Source of the DNA: Muribaculaceae bacterium Isolate-002 (NCI)
GTDB taxonomy: Bacteria > Bacteroidota > Bacteroidia > Bacteroidales > Muribaculaceae
Reading direction: 5' to 3'
DNA length: 54,432 nucleotides
Assembly: GCA_004102805.1 (NCBI GenBank)
Contig: SCEG01000016.1
Coordinates: forward strand, 1 to 54,432
The number at the start of each line of letters is the position of its first letter. Within the stretch, counting starts at the first letter, position 1. The notes under the pieces were generated by a model. The model made no database searches and had not been told where the DNA came from. It was given only the letters and a program-made list of their open reading frames with translations. Below, one piece after another: positions 1 through 8,201 of this stretch. The translations under genes and the position numbers were made by a program.

Positions 1-111
1 TATGCGTTGGAAATGCTCAAAAAGCAGGACGATAAACTCAGCCTTAAGCGAAGACGCAAGAAATGTGGCCGAAATATTGACTATCTCCTCAAGGTCTTTA
101 AGGAAAGTTAA
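1..111 (+). CDS. C-terminal fragment of an unidentified gene (5' end outside window)
   Basis: Frame 1 is open from the first base to a TAA at 109-111 and encodes the last 36 residues of a protein, ending in NIDYLLKVFKES. The fragment is strongly basic, with a KRRRKK cluster followed by a probable helix. No family is recognisable from so short a piece. A short GC-rich hairpin, CAGCCC/GGGCTG at 123-138, follows the stop and could be part of a terminator, although no clear T-tract follows. The basic tail could fit a DNA-binding or transposition-related protein, but that is a guess. Confidence 0.4.
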   Translation, partial: YALEMLKKQDDKLSLKRRRKKCGRNIDYLLKVFKES

Positions 112-284
112 ATCTCATGCGCCAGCCCTGGCGGGCTGTGACATGGTTGTGGCGGGTAAGAGCGCCGGTGCCGTCTGTCAGCATGGCGAAATTAGCAACA
201 ATGGCGGTCATCTCCAACGGCATGTATCTAAAATATAGATATACGAAATCTGACAGTGCTGACCCATAATGATATAGGGCGCTG

Positions 285-911
285 TCACAGGTTGAAAAAA
301 GTAGCGGCGTCACAACTCTCAGGCAGTTGTGACGCCAGGGCAGGCCGGACGATTCGCTCTCCCGGTGATTGCGAAAATTCCTCATGCAGGGCGTTGAAGC
401 GCTGCAGAGTGGCGGGGGTGAATTTTTTCATGGAGGCGATGACGCGTTCGAGCGGTTTCTCTTCCATGTCGCCGCTTTTTGAGTAGAATTTGTCGGCATA
501 GCATATCAGGCGCTCCAGAAGAGTCTCCGGCAGATAGTCGCGCACCGCCAAAGGGAGCCCCGAGGCCGCCACTTCGTCGGCAGTGATGCCGGCGCCGGTG
601 TGGCGCTCGGCGATGCGGGCAAACCGCTCGTCGACACCTTCGCGGCGCAGCAGGTCGGCGCCGGCGGTGCCGTGACAAAGGTAGGGTAGAGTGCCGTGGC
701 AGTCGATGCCGGGAGCGTCGGTCAGCGCTATGCCTATGTCATGAAGCATGGCTCCGGCAATGATGTCATCATCGTCAAGCGCAAGCCCTTTGCGCCGCGC
801 AATCGCGAGAGCCTTGTCGGCCACTTGCCGGCAATGCTTCATATAGATATCCCGCCGGCGGCTGCCGGCGGGATAATATTTATCGATTACTTTATCGAAG
901 TCGCAATTCAT
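285..911 (-). CDS. HD-domain phosphohydrolase
   Basis: Predicted 208-residue cytoplasmic metal-dependent phosphohydrolase of the HD superfamily. The signature residues are visible: His26 in MKHCRQV, the MLHDIG motif with His57-Asp58, then HGT, and RHTGAG further on. This spacing matches small HDIG-type proteins that are often annotated as uncharacterised hydrolases. An upstream GTG in frame adds three residues, but the ATG at 909-911 gives the usual start MNCDFDKVIDKYYP. The gene lies 119 nt downstream of the branched-chain aminotransferase gene on the same strand and may be read through from it, although a repeat-rich spacer lies between. The substrate is unknown. Some family members act on nucleotides or on phosphate esters. 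Confidence 0.8.
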   Translation of the reverse strand: MNCDFDKVIDKYYPAGSRRRDIYMKHCRQVADKALAIARRKGLALDDDDIIAGAMLHDIGIALTDAPGIDCHGTLPYLCHGTAGADLLRREGVDERFARIAERHTGAGITADEVAASGLPLAVRDYLPETLLERLICYADKFYSKSGDMEEKPLERVIASMKKFTPATLQRFNALHEEFSQSPGERIVRPALASQLPESCDAATFFNL

Positions 912-960
912 AATTGCCACGATTGTGTATTGATTTGAAAAACACTTATCCTATTTCTCT

Positions 961-1030
961 TTGTAGGAATGCACGGCTCGTGCCTCCCATTTTTCTTATC
1001 AACGCATAATTATGAATTATGCATTATGAA
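961..1030. repeat. Intergenic repeat cluster: GCACGGCTCGTGC hairpin plus AATTATG(C/A)AT units
   Basis: The spacer between the aminotransferase and HD genes carries a short palindrome (GCACG-GCT-CGTGC at 971-983) flanked by TGTAGGAA and CTCCCA. It resembles the TGTAGGGACGCAC elements at 9098 and 17551. From about 1006 to 1038 there are repeated ATTATGAATTATGCAT units that run into the aminotransferase stop codon. No gene was seen in this stretch. Confidence 0.55.
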
Positions 1031-2056
1031 TTATGCATTGACAATAGTGTTCCATCCGTGGATATCCTCCTCCTCGCCGAGTTGTATGGCGCGGAGCTTG
1101 TTGTAAAGGGCGGTGGTGACGGGGCCTGCCTCGCCGTTGTGCGACACCACATATTTTTTGCCGGTGTCGAGGTCGTCGATTTCGGCGATGGGAGAGGCCA
1201 CGGCAGCCGTGCCGCATGCGGCGGCTTCGGTGATGTCGGCGAGCTCTTCGAGCAATATGTGGCGGCATTCAACCTCGATGCCCATATCCTTGGCGAGCTG
1301 CTGGAGCGACTTGTTGGTGACCGACGGAAGTATCGACTCCGAGGCCGGAGTGATATATTTGCCGTCTTTGATGGCGAAGAAGTTGGCCGGGCCGCATTCG
1401 TCAAGATATTTTTTCTCCTGCGGGTCGAGGTAGAGCACTGCCGAGTAGCCGAGCTCGTGAGCCTTTTCGCCGGCTGCGAGGCTGGCGGCATAGTTTCCGC
1501 CCACTTTCCAGCGTCCGGTGCCTTTGGGAGCCACTCGGTCATAGTCGCGCATGATGCAGATGTTGGTGGGCTTGAAGCCTTCCTTGAAGTAAGGTCCGAC
1601 AGGGGTGACAAGAATGAGGAACACATATTCATCTGACGGCTTCACGCCTACGCGGGCACTGACGCCGATCTCGAGAGGTCGGATGTAGAGCGAAGCTCCG
1701 CTGCCGTAGGGGGGCACGAATTCGGCGTTGAGTTCAACGGCTTTGATTACCATCTCGCGGAACAGCTCTTCGGGCACCGGCTCCATGAGTATGCCCTCGG
1801 CCGAGCGGCGTATGCGCTTGCCGTTCTCTTCGAGACGGAACACGCGTATCTTGCCGTCTTTGCCGCGGAATGCCTTCAGTCCCTCGAATATCTCCTGGCC
1901 GTAATGAAGCGCCGTAGCGGCGATGTGTATGTTGATATATTCCGAATCGGTGACTTCGATTTCTCCCCATTTGCCGTCGCGGTAGGTGCAGCGTACGTTG
2001 TAGTTGGTCTTGCGGTAGCCGAACGATAAGTTGGCCCAGTCGATTTCTGTTGCCAT
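1031..2056 (-). CDS. ilvE: Branched-chain amino acid aminotransferase
   Basis: Predicted 341-residue PLP-dependent class IV aminotransferase that interconverts leucine, isoleucine and valine with their 2-oxo acids, using 2-oxoglutarate/glutamate. The FEGLKAFR segment (57-64), YIRP (124-127) and the PLP-binding lysine Lys184 in GRWKVGGNYA are all visible. The C-terminal CGTAAV cofactor-binding turn is also present, and the length is normal for the BCAT2-like group. A perfect -7 box (TATTTTTG on the minus strand, 2177-2184) lies 121 nt upstream, giving a leader of about 115 nt. A candidate small RNA with its own terminator ends about 60 nt further upstream. That RNA could instead be an attenuating leader for this gene. 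Confidence 0.95.
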   Translation of the reverse strand: MATEIDWANLSFGYRKTNYNVRCTYRDGKWGEIEVTDSEYINIHIAATALHYGQEIFEGLKAFRGKDGKIRVFRLEENGKRIRRSAEGILMEPVPEELFREMVIKAVELNAEFVPPYGSGASLYIRPLEIGVSARVGVKPSDEYVFLILVTPVGPYFKEGFKPTNICIMRDYDRVAPKGTGRWKVGGNYAASLAAGEKAHELGYSAVLYLDPQEKKYLDECGPANFFAIKDGKYITPASESILPSVTNKSLQQLAKDMGIEVECRHILLEELADITEAAACGTAAVASPIAEIDDLDTGKKYVVSHNGEAGPVTTALYNKLRAIQLGEEEDIHGWNTIVNA

Positions 2057-2176
2057 AAGCTTTATGTTTTAATGGATTTGGAGAGTGTCTGCATCTTATG
2101 CCGCCGCAGGCCGGTAAGGTGAGAGTTCCGATGACGCAGCTGCGGCATTCAATCAGACATTCAATTAATGTTTTTA

Positions 2177-2184
2177 CAAAAATA
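2177..2184 (-). promoter_or_regulatory. Candidate ilvE promoter -7 box
   Basis: TATTTTTG on the minus strand matches the Bacteroidota -7 consensus TAnnTTTG exactly, inside an AT-rich stretch. No clear -33 TTTG was found at the usual spacing. It is downstream of the terminator at 2239-2290, so ilvE could be transcribed independently of the upstream RNA. Confidence 0.5.
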
Positions 2185-2238
2185 CAATAAATTTCTTTAT
2201 CTGCTTTTATTTTATCGGAAAATTAGCTGCCGTCTGAT

Positions 2239-2290
2239 AAAAAATATCAAAAAAGCGAATGTCCGCGGCAATCACTTGTCACGGACATTC
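2239..2290 (-). terminator. Intrinsic terminator of the candidate small RNA
   Basis: On the minus strand GAATGTCCG pairs with CGGACATTC (arms at 2282-2290 and 2257-2265) around a 16-nt loop. It is followed directly by GC, TTTTTT, GATA and TTTTTT. This is a strong Rho-independent terminator for leftward transcription. Confidence 0.75.
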
Positions 2291-2434
2291 ATAGATTAGG
2301 GATCCGGTAGTGCAAACCGGTCTCTACTTAATAAACGGGTTTAATCTTTAATTATCACTATTACCTATACCTTTCAAAGAAAGATACAAATATCGGCGGC
2401 TACGCGGCCTCACGGTTTTGACCGTCGATTCCAA
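2245..2434 (-). ncRNA. Candidate structured small RNA (about 190 nt; possibly 6S-like)
   Basis: No protein is encoded here, but the minus strand has the parts of a free-standing RNA gene. There is a -7 box TAGTTTTG at 2440-2447. A long-range closing stem pairs TAGATT (2433-2438) with AATCTA (2292-2297) and CGGT (2421-2424) with ACCG (2305-2308). There is an inner hairpin TATCTTTC/GAAAGGTA near 2367-2385. A 9-bp terminator stem followed by two T-runs ends the unit. A closing stem around a large open middle is the layout of 6S RNA, but the sequence was not recognised as any named family. The alternative is a transcription-attenuation leader of ilvE. Confidence 0.5.
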
Positions 2435-2447
2435 TCTAACAAAACTA

Positions 2448-3071
2448 TATTCTTTTATGGTGATTTGATACTTGTCTGTTAAATGAACCCTATATGATAT
2501 TACCATGACAAAGACAGCCGCATATCATGACTTCGGGAGTGTGATATACGGTGCATTTCTATTTAATTGCCTGCTGATGTAGCCGCAGACCGGTGACAGA
2601 TGCCGGAGAGATTTCCTCTCGCTATAAAATAATCATAATAAACCATCAGGGATGTGATATTGTAATTGAAATTATATAGACCTGTCGAGCTTGCTCCTCT
2701 GAGCGGCTCATGGAAGTTGCCGGAATTTATTCTGTCAGGAGATTGTGAGGATTGTCGCGAGGATTTCAGATATTGATAAAAGCCCGATTGACGGACTGCG
2801 ACTCTATCGTTACCGGAAATATGGCTGTCGACGCCTCTTGATGCATGACAGTACGGATTTCTGACAGTTCCTGAATAATCAGTAAAAAAAGATAGTCAAT
2901 GAGTTTACGCTGTAAATAACAATATAGGTATTTTTTTCAGTGAATCTTAGTGAGCGGCATGTGCCCCGCGGATTATATTTTTTTGACAGGGACACAAGCC
3001 TTCGAACTTTTTTTATCCTATTATGCTGCAAAAATATGCATAAGTTTTTTATTATACAAAAAAAATCAATG
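2448..3071. other. Long intergenic stretch without a recognisable gene
   Basis: Neither strand has a convincing coding frame. It contains small hairpins such as GAGAG-ATTTC-CTCTC near 2610-2624. A weak terminator-like GCGG/CCGC stem followed by a T-run lies at 2954-2983. No exact TAnnTTTG box was found on the plus strand before 3072. It probably holds regulatory sequence or decayed DNA. Confidence 0.5.
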
Positions 3072-3079
3072 TATATTTG
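3072..3079 (+). promoter_or_regulatory. Promoter -7 box of the S41/C69/YpfJ peptidase genes
   Basis: TATATTTG matches TAnnTTTG exactly. Transcription would start near 3086 and leave a leader of about 125 nt before the ATG at 3211. This argues against the in-frame ATG at 3106, which would sit only about 20 nt from the start site. Confidence 0.6.
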
Positions 3080-3210
3080 AAAAAATGTAATAAGTTTACT
3101 ACAATATGCAGTGGATAATGATCCTCGTGGGGCGAAAACATACTCTAAGACTCCTCCGTTTCAAAAACTTTCATTATCTTTACTGCATTAAATTAAAAAA
3201 ACATATTGCA

Positions 3211-6200
3211 ATGAAAAAGATAATGCTTGCTGCCGTTATGGCAGGAATGGCCATCGGCGGGGCCGGCGCTTCGGAGTCGTCGCCGCTGTGGCTCAGAAAC
3301 AGCGCTATATCACCCGACGGCACGGCTATAGCGTTTACCTACAGGGGTGATATCTACACGGTCGGTGTCAATGGCGGCAACGCCGTGCGCATCACCTCCG
3401 AGGGTTACAACTCGGCTCCGGTGTGGAGTCCCGACTCCCGCATGCTGGCTTTCAGCAGCGACCGTCTCGGCAGCGACGACGTGTTTGTGGTCGATGCCGG
3501 GGGTGGCACTCCGCGACGTCTCACTTCAAACAGCGTCAACGAGACTCCACGTGCATTTCTCAACGACTCGACCGTGGTGTTCGACGCCAACATACTCCCC
3601 GCTGCCTCTGCCGCTGTGGGCGGTTTCCAGAGCCAGACCTACACTGTGCCCGTCAAAGGCGGACGCCCCTCGCTGCTTATGTCGGTGCCCGCTCTCGCCA
3701 TGAGTGTCAACGACCGCGGCGATATCCTCTACCGCGACCGCAAAGGCTACGAGGACCCGCTTCGCAAGCATGAACGCTCGGCCGGCACAGGCGACATCTG
3801 GCTCGTGCGCGACGGTAAATTCACCCGCCTGACCGACTTCGACGGACATGACATCGACCCCGTGTGGGGAAAAGGGGAGCAGTTCTACTATCTCAGCGAA
3901 GAGGACAACGACAACCTCAATATCTACACACGCAATATCGACGGTTCGGCGCGCCGCCGCCTCACATCCTACGAGCGCCATCCGGTGCGTTCTCTCTCTG
4001 CCACCGCCGACGGCTCCATGCTCGCCTACTCGTGGGACGGTGAGCTCTACACGCTGCGCCCCGGCGGCGAACCGCGCAAAGTCGATGTCAGCATCGTCGC
4101 CGACCTCTATGACGCCGACCATGTGAAATATTTCACCGGTGCAGGCGCCACAGCTCTCGACGTGTCGCCCGACGGCAAGGAGGTGGCTTTCATCATACGC
4201 GGCGATGTCTATGTCACTTCGACCAAATACAAGACTACACGCCGCATCACCGACACCCCCGGACAGGAGCGCTGCATAAGTTTCTCGCCCGACGGCAAGA
4301 CTCTCGTCTACGACAGCGAGCGCGACGGCAAGTGGCAGCTCTTCACGGCAAAAATAAAAGGCGACAAAGACAAGCTCTTCACCTACGCCGACGAAATCGT
4401 GGAAGAACCGCTCTACAGCTGCGACGGCACCGCCCAGCAGCCCGAATTCAGCCCTGACGGAAAGAAAGTGGCATTCCTTGAAAACCGTACCGCCATTCGC
4501 GTGATCGACCTCAAGACAAAGACCCCGGTCACGGCGCTCGACGGCAAATGGAACTATTCATACACCGACGGCGACGTGTCGTTCCGCTGGAGTCCCGACT
4601 CTCGGTGGCTGCTCGCTTCATATATCGGCACCGGCGGTTGGAACAACTCTGACATCGCACTGGTGAGCGCCGACGGAAAAACCGTGGTCGACCTTACCGA
4701 AAGCGGATATGCCGAGGGCAACCCCCGCTGGGCGCTCGACGGCAAAGGTTTCACCTACGAGTCGGGCCGCTACGGCTACAAGAACCAGGCTTCGTGGGGC
4801 GAGCAGACTGATATCCTTCTGATGATGCTCGACGGCGAGGGTTGGGATATGCTCAACCGCACAAAGGAGGAGGCCGAACTGGCTGAACAGGCGGCCAAAG
4901 ATGCCGACTCTGACGATGCTTCCGACGACAAGAAGAAAAAAGACAAGAAAATAGGCAAGAAAAAAGGCAAAAAGGGTAAAAAAGGTGAAGAGGCTGATGA
5001 CGATGCCGGCGATGTCAAGCCGCTCAAATTCGACCTCGACAACCGCCGATACCGCACACGCCGCCTCACTTCAAGCTCCGGCTTCCTCGGCGACTATTTC
5101 CTTGACAAGAAAGGCGAGAACCTCTACTACACGGTAAGCGCCCCCGACGGCAGTGCCAACCTGATGAAAAAAGACCTCAAGAAAGGCGACACTTCGGTGT
5201 TCGCTTCAGATGTGGCCGGCGGTTTCGTTCCCGACAAAGACGGTGAAAACCTCTACATAATCTCCGGCAGCGGCCTGAGCAAACTTTCGCTTTCCGACGG
5301 TTCGAAAGAGGCAATCGAATTCAGCGCCCTCTACACCCGCACCCCGTCGGCCGAGCGTGAATATATCTACGACCACATGCTCAGCCAGGTCGAGGCGAAA
5401 TTTTACGACGAAAATCTCCACGGCGTCGACTGGAAGGCCTACGGCGATGACTATCGCAAATTCCTTCCGTATATCAGCAACAACCGCGACTTCGCCATAA
5501 TGATGAGCGAAATCCTCGGCGAACTAAATGCCTCACACACCGGAGCCCGCAGCTACGGCGCCGGAGCTCCGCTTTCAACAGCATCGCTCGGCGCTTTCTT
5601 TGACTCCGCCTACGACGGCGACGGACTGAAAGTGGAAGAGGTCATAGCGCGCGGCCCGCTCTCTACGGCAAAAGCCGACGTGCATCCCGGCGACATCATC
5701 ATGTCAATCGACGGTGTGAAAATAGCCTCCGGCGCCGACTACTTCCCGTTGCTCGAAGGCAAAGCCGGCAAGAAAGTGAAACTCGAGATCAAGCCTGCCG
5801 CAGGCGGAGCCTCACGCACAATCGAGGTAAATGCCGTGGCGCAGGGCACTGTGTCAAACCTCCTCTATGAGCGATGGGTGGAGCACAACCAGGCGCTTGT
5901 CGACTCGCTTTCAGGCGGCCGTCTGGCCTACGTGCATGTGCGCGGCATGGATTCCGAAAGCTACCGCCGCGTTTATCAGGATCTGCTCGGTCGCTACCGT
6001 AACCGTGAGGCGGTGGTGGTCGACACCCGTTTCAACGGCGGCGGCTGGCTGCACAACGACCTGCTGATACTGCTCTCCGGCAAGGAATACATGCAGTATG
6101 TGCCACGCGGACAATATATCGGCTCTGAGCCCTGGGCGCAGTGGAACAAGCCGTCGGTCATGCTCGTCAACGAAGGCAACTACTCCGATGCGTCGGGCAC

Positions 6201-6471
6201 TCCGGCTGCCTATCAGGCGCTCGGCATAGGCGATGTCGTGGGCTCTCCCGTGCCCGGCACCATGACAGCTGTCTGGTGGGAGACACAGATCGATCCCTCT
6301 CTGCTGTTCGGCATCCCGCAGGTAACCAACAAGCTCTACGGCGAGACCACGCTTGAAAACAAGCAGCTCGAACCCGATGTGCTCATCTACAATAACCCCG
6401 GCGACCTCATCAATGGCCGCGACGCTCAGCTCGAAGGCGCCGTAGCTCACCTTTTGAAACAACTGAAGTAA
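3211..6471 (+). CDS. Secreted tricorn-like S41 family peptidase with WD40/TolB-like beta-propeller and PDZ domain
   Basis: Predicted 1086-residue serine protease related to archaeal tricorn, probably periplasmic and degrading peptides or proteins. The ATG at 3211 starts a clear signal peptide (MKKIMLAAVMAGMAIGGAGA); the upstream in-frame ATG at 3106 would bury it. Order of domains: WD40/TolB-type propeller repeats with many SPDG motifs (about 20-560); a highly charged insert of Asp then Lys runs (about 565-600); a linker domain with His776 in ASHTG; a PDZ domain (about 793-873); and the S41 core with DTRFNGGG and candidate nucleophile Ser992 in NYSDASGT. It is the first of three peptidase genes, with 81 nt to the next. 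The role of the lysine-rich insert is unknown. Confidence 0.9.
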   Translation: MKKIMLAAVMAGMAIGGAGASESSPLWLRNSAISPDGTAIAFTYRGDIYTVGVNGGNAVRITSEGYNSAPVWSPDSRMLAFSSDRLGSDDVFVVDAGGGTPRRLTSNSVNETPRAFLNDSTVVFDANILPAASAAVGGFQSQTYTVPVKGGRPSLLMSVPALAMSVNDRGDILYRDRKGYEDPLRKHERSAGTGDIWLVRDGKFTRLTDFDGHDIDPVWGKGEQFYYLSEEDNDNLNIYTRNIDGSARRRLTSYERHPVRSLSATADGSMLAYSWDGELYTLRPGGEPRKVDVSIVADLYDADHVKYFTGAGATALDVSPDGKEVAFIIRGDVYVTSTKYKTTRRITDTPGQERCISFSPDGKTLVYDSERDGKWQLFTAKIKGDKDKLFTYADEIVEEPLYSCDGTAQQPEFSPDGKKVAFLENRTAIRVIDLKTKTPVTALDGKWNYSYTDGDVSFRWSPDSRWLLASYIGTGGWNNSDIALVSADGKTVVDLTESGYAEGNPRWALDGKGFTYESGRYGYKNQASWGEQTDILLMMLDGEGWDMLNRTKEEAELAEQAAKDADSDDASDDKKKKDKKIGKKKGKKGKKGEEADDDAGDVKPLKFDLDNRRYRTRRLTSSSGFLGDYFLDKKGENLYYTVSAPDGSANLMKKDLKKGDTSVFASDVAGGFVPDKDGENLYIISGSGLSKLSLSDGSKEAIEFSALYTRTPSAEREYIYDHMLSQVEAKFYDENLHGVDWKAYGDDYRKFLPYISNNRDFAIMMSEILGELNASHTGARSYGAGAPLSTASLGAFFDSAYDGDGLKVEEVIARGPLSTAKADVHPGDIIMSIDGVKIASGADYFPLLEGKAGKKVKLEIKPAAGGASRTIEVNAVAQGTVSNLLYERWVEHNQALVDSLSGGRLAYVHVRGMDSESYRRVYQDLLGRYRNREAVVVDTRFNGGGWLHNDLLILLSGKEYMQYVPRGQYIGSEPWAQWNKPSVMLVNEGNYSDASGTPAAYQALGIGDVVGSPVPGTMTAVWWETQIDPSLLFGIPQVTNKLYGETTLENKQLEPDVLIYNNPGDLINGRDAQLEGAVAHLLKQLK

Positions 6472-6472
6472 T

Positions 6473-6538
6473 TCACAATTCGTAATTCATAATTCATAAT
6501 TGGTCGGACACGTCCGACTTGTCGGAGAGCTCTCCGAA
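6473..6538. repeat. Intergenic repeats: AATTCATAATT units and 9-nt GTCnGACnn units
   Basis: The spacer between two peptidase genes begins with three AATTCATAATT-like units (6473-6501). It continues with a 9-nt periodic repeat GTCGGACAC-GTCCGACTT-GTCGGAGAG-CTCTCCGAA (6503-6538). The last part is a perfect palindrome, TCGGAGAG/CTCTCCGA. The same 9-nt repeat occurs at 52728. It is not coding. Confidence 0.7.
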
Positions 6539-6552
6539 AAAAACAATAGCCA

Positions 6553-8184
6553 ATGAAACGACTGACAACCATATTTGCCGCTGCAATCGCAGCCTCATTG
6601 CCCGCCCTTGCATGCACGAGCCTTATCGTGGCGAAGGGCGCCGGCGAAGATAAAAGTGTTTTTGTCACCTATGCCGCCGACTCCCACAGTCTCTATGGCG
6701 AGCTTTACAACCAGCCCGCGGCCGACCATCCCAAAGGCGCCATGCGCAAGGTGGTAGAATGGGACACCGGAAAACCTTTGGGTGAAATACCAGAACCCGC
6801 CCACACCTATGCCACCATCGGCAACATGAACGAGCACGGCCTCACCATCGCCGAAAGCACATGGGGCGGACGTCACGAGCTTGCCGGAAGCGGCATGATT
6901 GACTACGGCTCGCTCATATACATCACTCTGCAGCGCGCACGCACTGCCCGCGAGGCTCTCGACACGATGATAGAACTTGTCGACAAATACGGCTACGCCA
7001 GCGAAGGCGAGTCTTTCTCGATTGCCGACCCCGACGAGGTGTGGCTGATGGAGATGATCGGCAAGGGTGCCAAAGACAAAGGCGCCGTGTGGGTGGCGCG
7101 CCGCGTGCCCGACGGATATATCTCCGGACACGCCAACCATGCCCGTATCCACACTTTCCCGCTCAACGACCCCGAAACGCTCTACAGCAAGGATGTCATC
7201 TCTTTCGCCCGCAAGCAGGGCTATTTCAAAGGCAAAGACGAGGATTTCGATTTCTCGAAAGCCTATGCTGTGACCGACTTCGGCGCGTTGCGCGGCTGCG
7301 ACGCCCGCGTGTGGGCGTTCTTCAACCGTCACGCCGACGGCATGGAGCGCTATTTGCCGTGGATTGACCGCGCCGAGGGTGAGCCGCTTCCCCTCTGGGT
7401 GAAGCCCCGCAAGGCTGTCACCGCCGCCGACATGAAAACCATGATGCGCGACCACTTCGAGGATACACCTTACGACATGACACACGACATCGGCGCAGGC
7501 CCCTACGGTGTGCCTTACCGCTGGCGTCCGATGACCTTTGAGGTCGACTCCGTGGAGTATACCAATGAGCGTGCCATCGCCACGCAGCAGACCGGTTTCT
7601 CGTTTGTGGCGCAGATGCGCGGCCACCTGCCCGACTATATGAAGGGTCTGCTTTGGTTCGGCACCGACGACGCCAACACCTGCGTATATCTCCCGATATT
7701 CTGCTCTGTCGACCATGCGCCCCATGAAGTGGCCGTGGGCAACGGCGACATGAACACTCTGTCGTGGACCTCCAATTTCTGGGTCAACAACTATGTCGCC
7801 AATCAGGCCTACAACCGCTACTCGCAGATGATACCCGACATACGCAAGGTGCAGGCCGAGCTTGAGGACGGCATTGTGAAAGATGTTGAGGTGGCGCTCG
7901 ACCAGGTGCCTTTCTTCGAGACCGAAGATGCGAAGGAGCTCCTTCAGAACCTCGCAGACATATGGGCCAAGAAGGCTACCGACCGCTATAAAGAACTCGG
8001 CGACTACTTGTTTGTTAAATATATGGACGGCAACATGAAGAAAGAGGAAAACGGACAGTTCATGCGCAACGAATACGGCATGCCCGCCTATCCCTCTTTC
8101 CCCGGATATGACGAACGCTATTACCGCTCTATCGTCAATGATGCCGGAGCGCGGCTAAAGGTGCGTCCGATTGATTACAAATAA
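6553..8184 (+). CDS. C69 family dipeptidase
   Basis: Predicted 543-residue N-terminal-nucleophile hydrolase of peptidase family C69 (PepD-like), which cleaves dipeptides. A signal peptide (MKRLTTIFAAAIAASLPALA) ends immediately before Cys21 in ACTSLIV. The family uses a processed N-terminal Cys as nucleophile, so export and activation may be the same cleavage. Other family features seen are a NMNEHGL segment, ESTWGG, and a long C-terminal region rich in Trp and Tyr with NPF-like turns. It follows the tricorn-like protease by 81 nt and is followed by a zinc peptidase gene after 17 nt, so the three probably form one unit for breaking down peptides in the envelope. A lipobox is not evident, so the periplasm is the likely location. 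Confidence 0.92.
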   Translation: MKRLTTIFAAAIAASLPALACTSLIVAKGAGEDKSVFVTYAADSHSLYGELYNQPAADHPKGAMRKVVEWDTGKPLGEIPEPAHTYATIGNMNEHGLTIAESTWGGRHELAGSGMIDYGSLIYITLQRARTAREALDTMIELVDKYGYASEGESFSIADPDEVWLMEMIGKGAKDKGAVWVARRVPDGYISGHANHARIHTFPLNDPETLYSKDVISFARKQGYFKGKDEDFDFSKAYAVTDFGALRGCDARVWAFFNRHADGMERYLPWIDRAEGEPLPLWVKPRKAVTAADMKTMMRDHFEDTPYDMTHDIGAGPYGVPYRWRPMTFEVDSVEYTNERAIATQQTGFSFVAQMRGHLPDYMKGLLWFGTDDANTCVYLPIFCSVDHAPHEVAVGNGDMNTLSWTSNFWVNNYVANQAYNRYSQMIPDIRKVQAELEDGIVKDVEVALDQVPFFETEDAKELLQNLADIWAKKATDRYKELGDYLFVKYMDGNMKKEENGQFMRNEYGMPAYPSFPGYDERYYRSIVNDAGARLKVRPIDYK

Positions 8185-8201
8185 GAGATAACGAGTGAAT
8201 T

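Noticed and set aside
2057..2176. Cobalamin or other known riboswitch in the ilvE leader
   Set aside because: No conserved core of a known class was visible. The leader is short and only weakly folded.
3106..3210. 35-residue N-terminal extension of the tricorn-like protease
   Set aside because: It would hide a clear signal peptide starting at 3211 and begins about 20 nt after the predicted transcription start.
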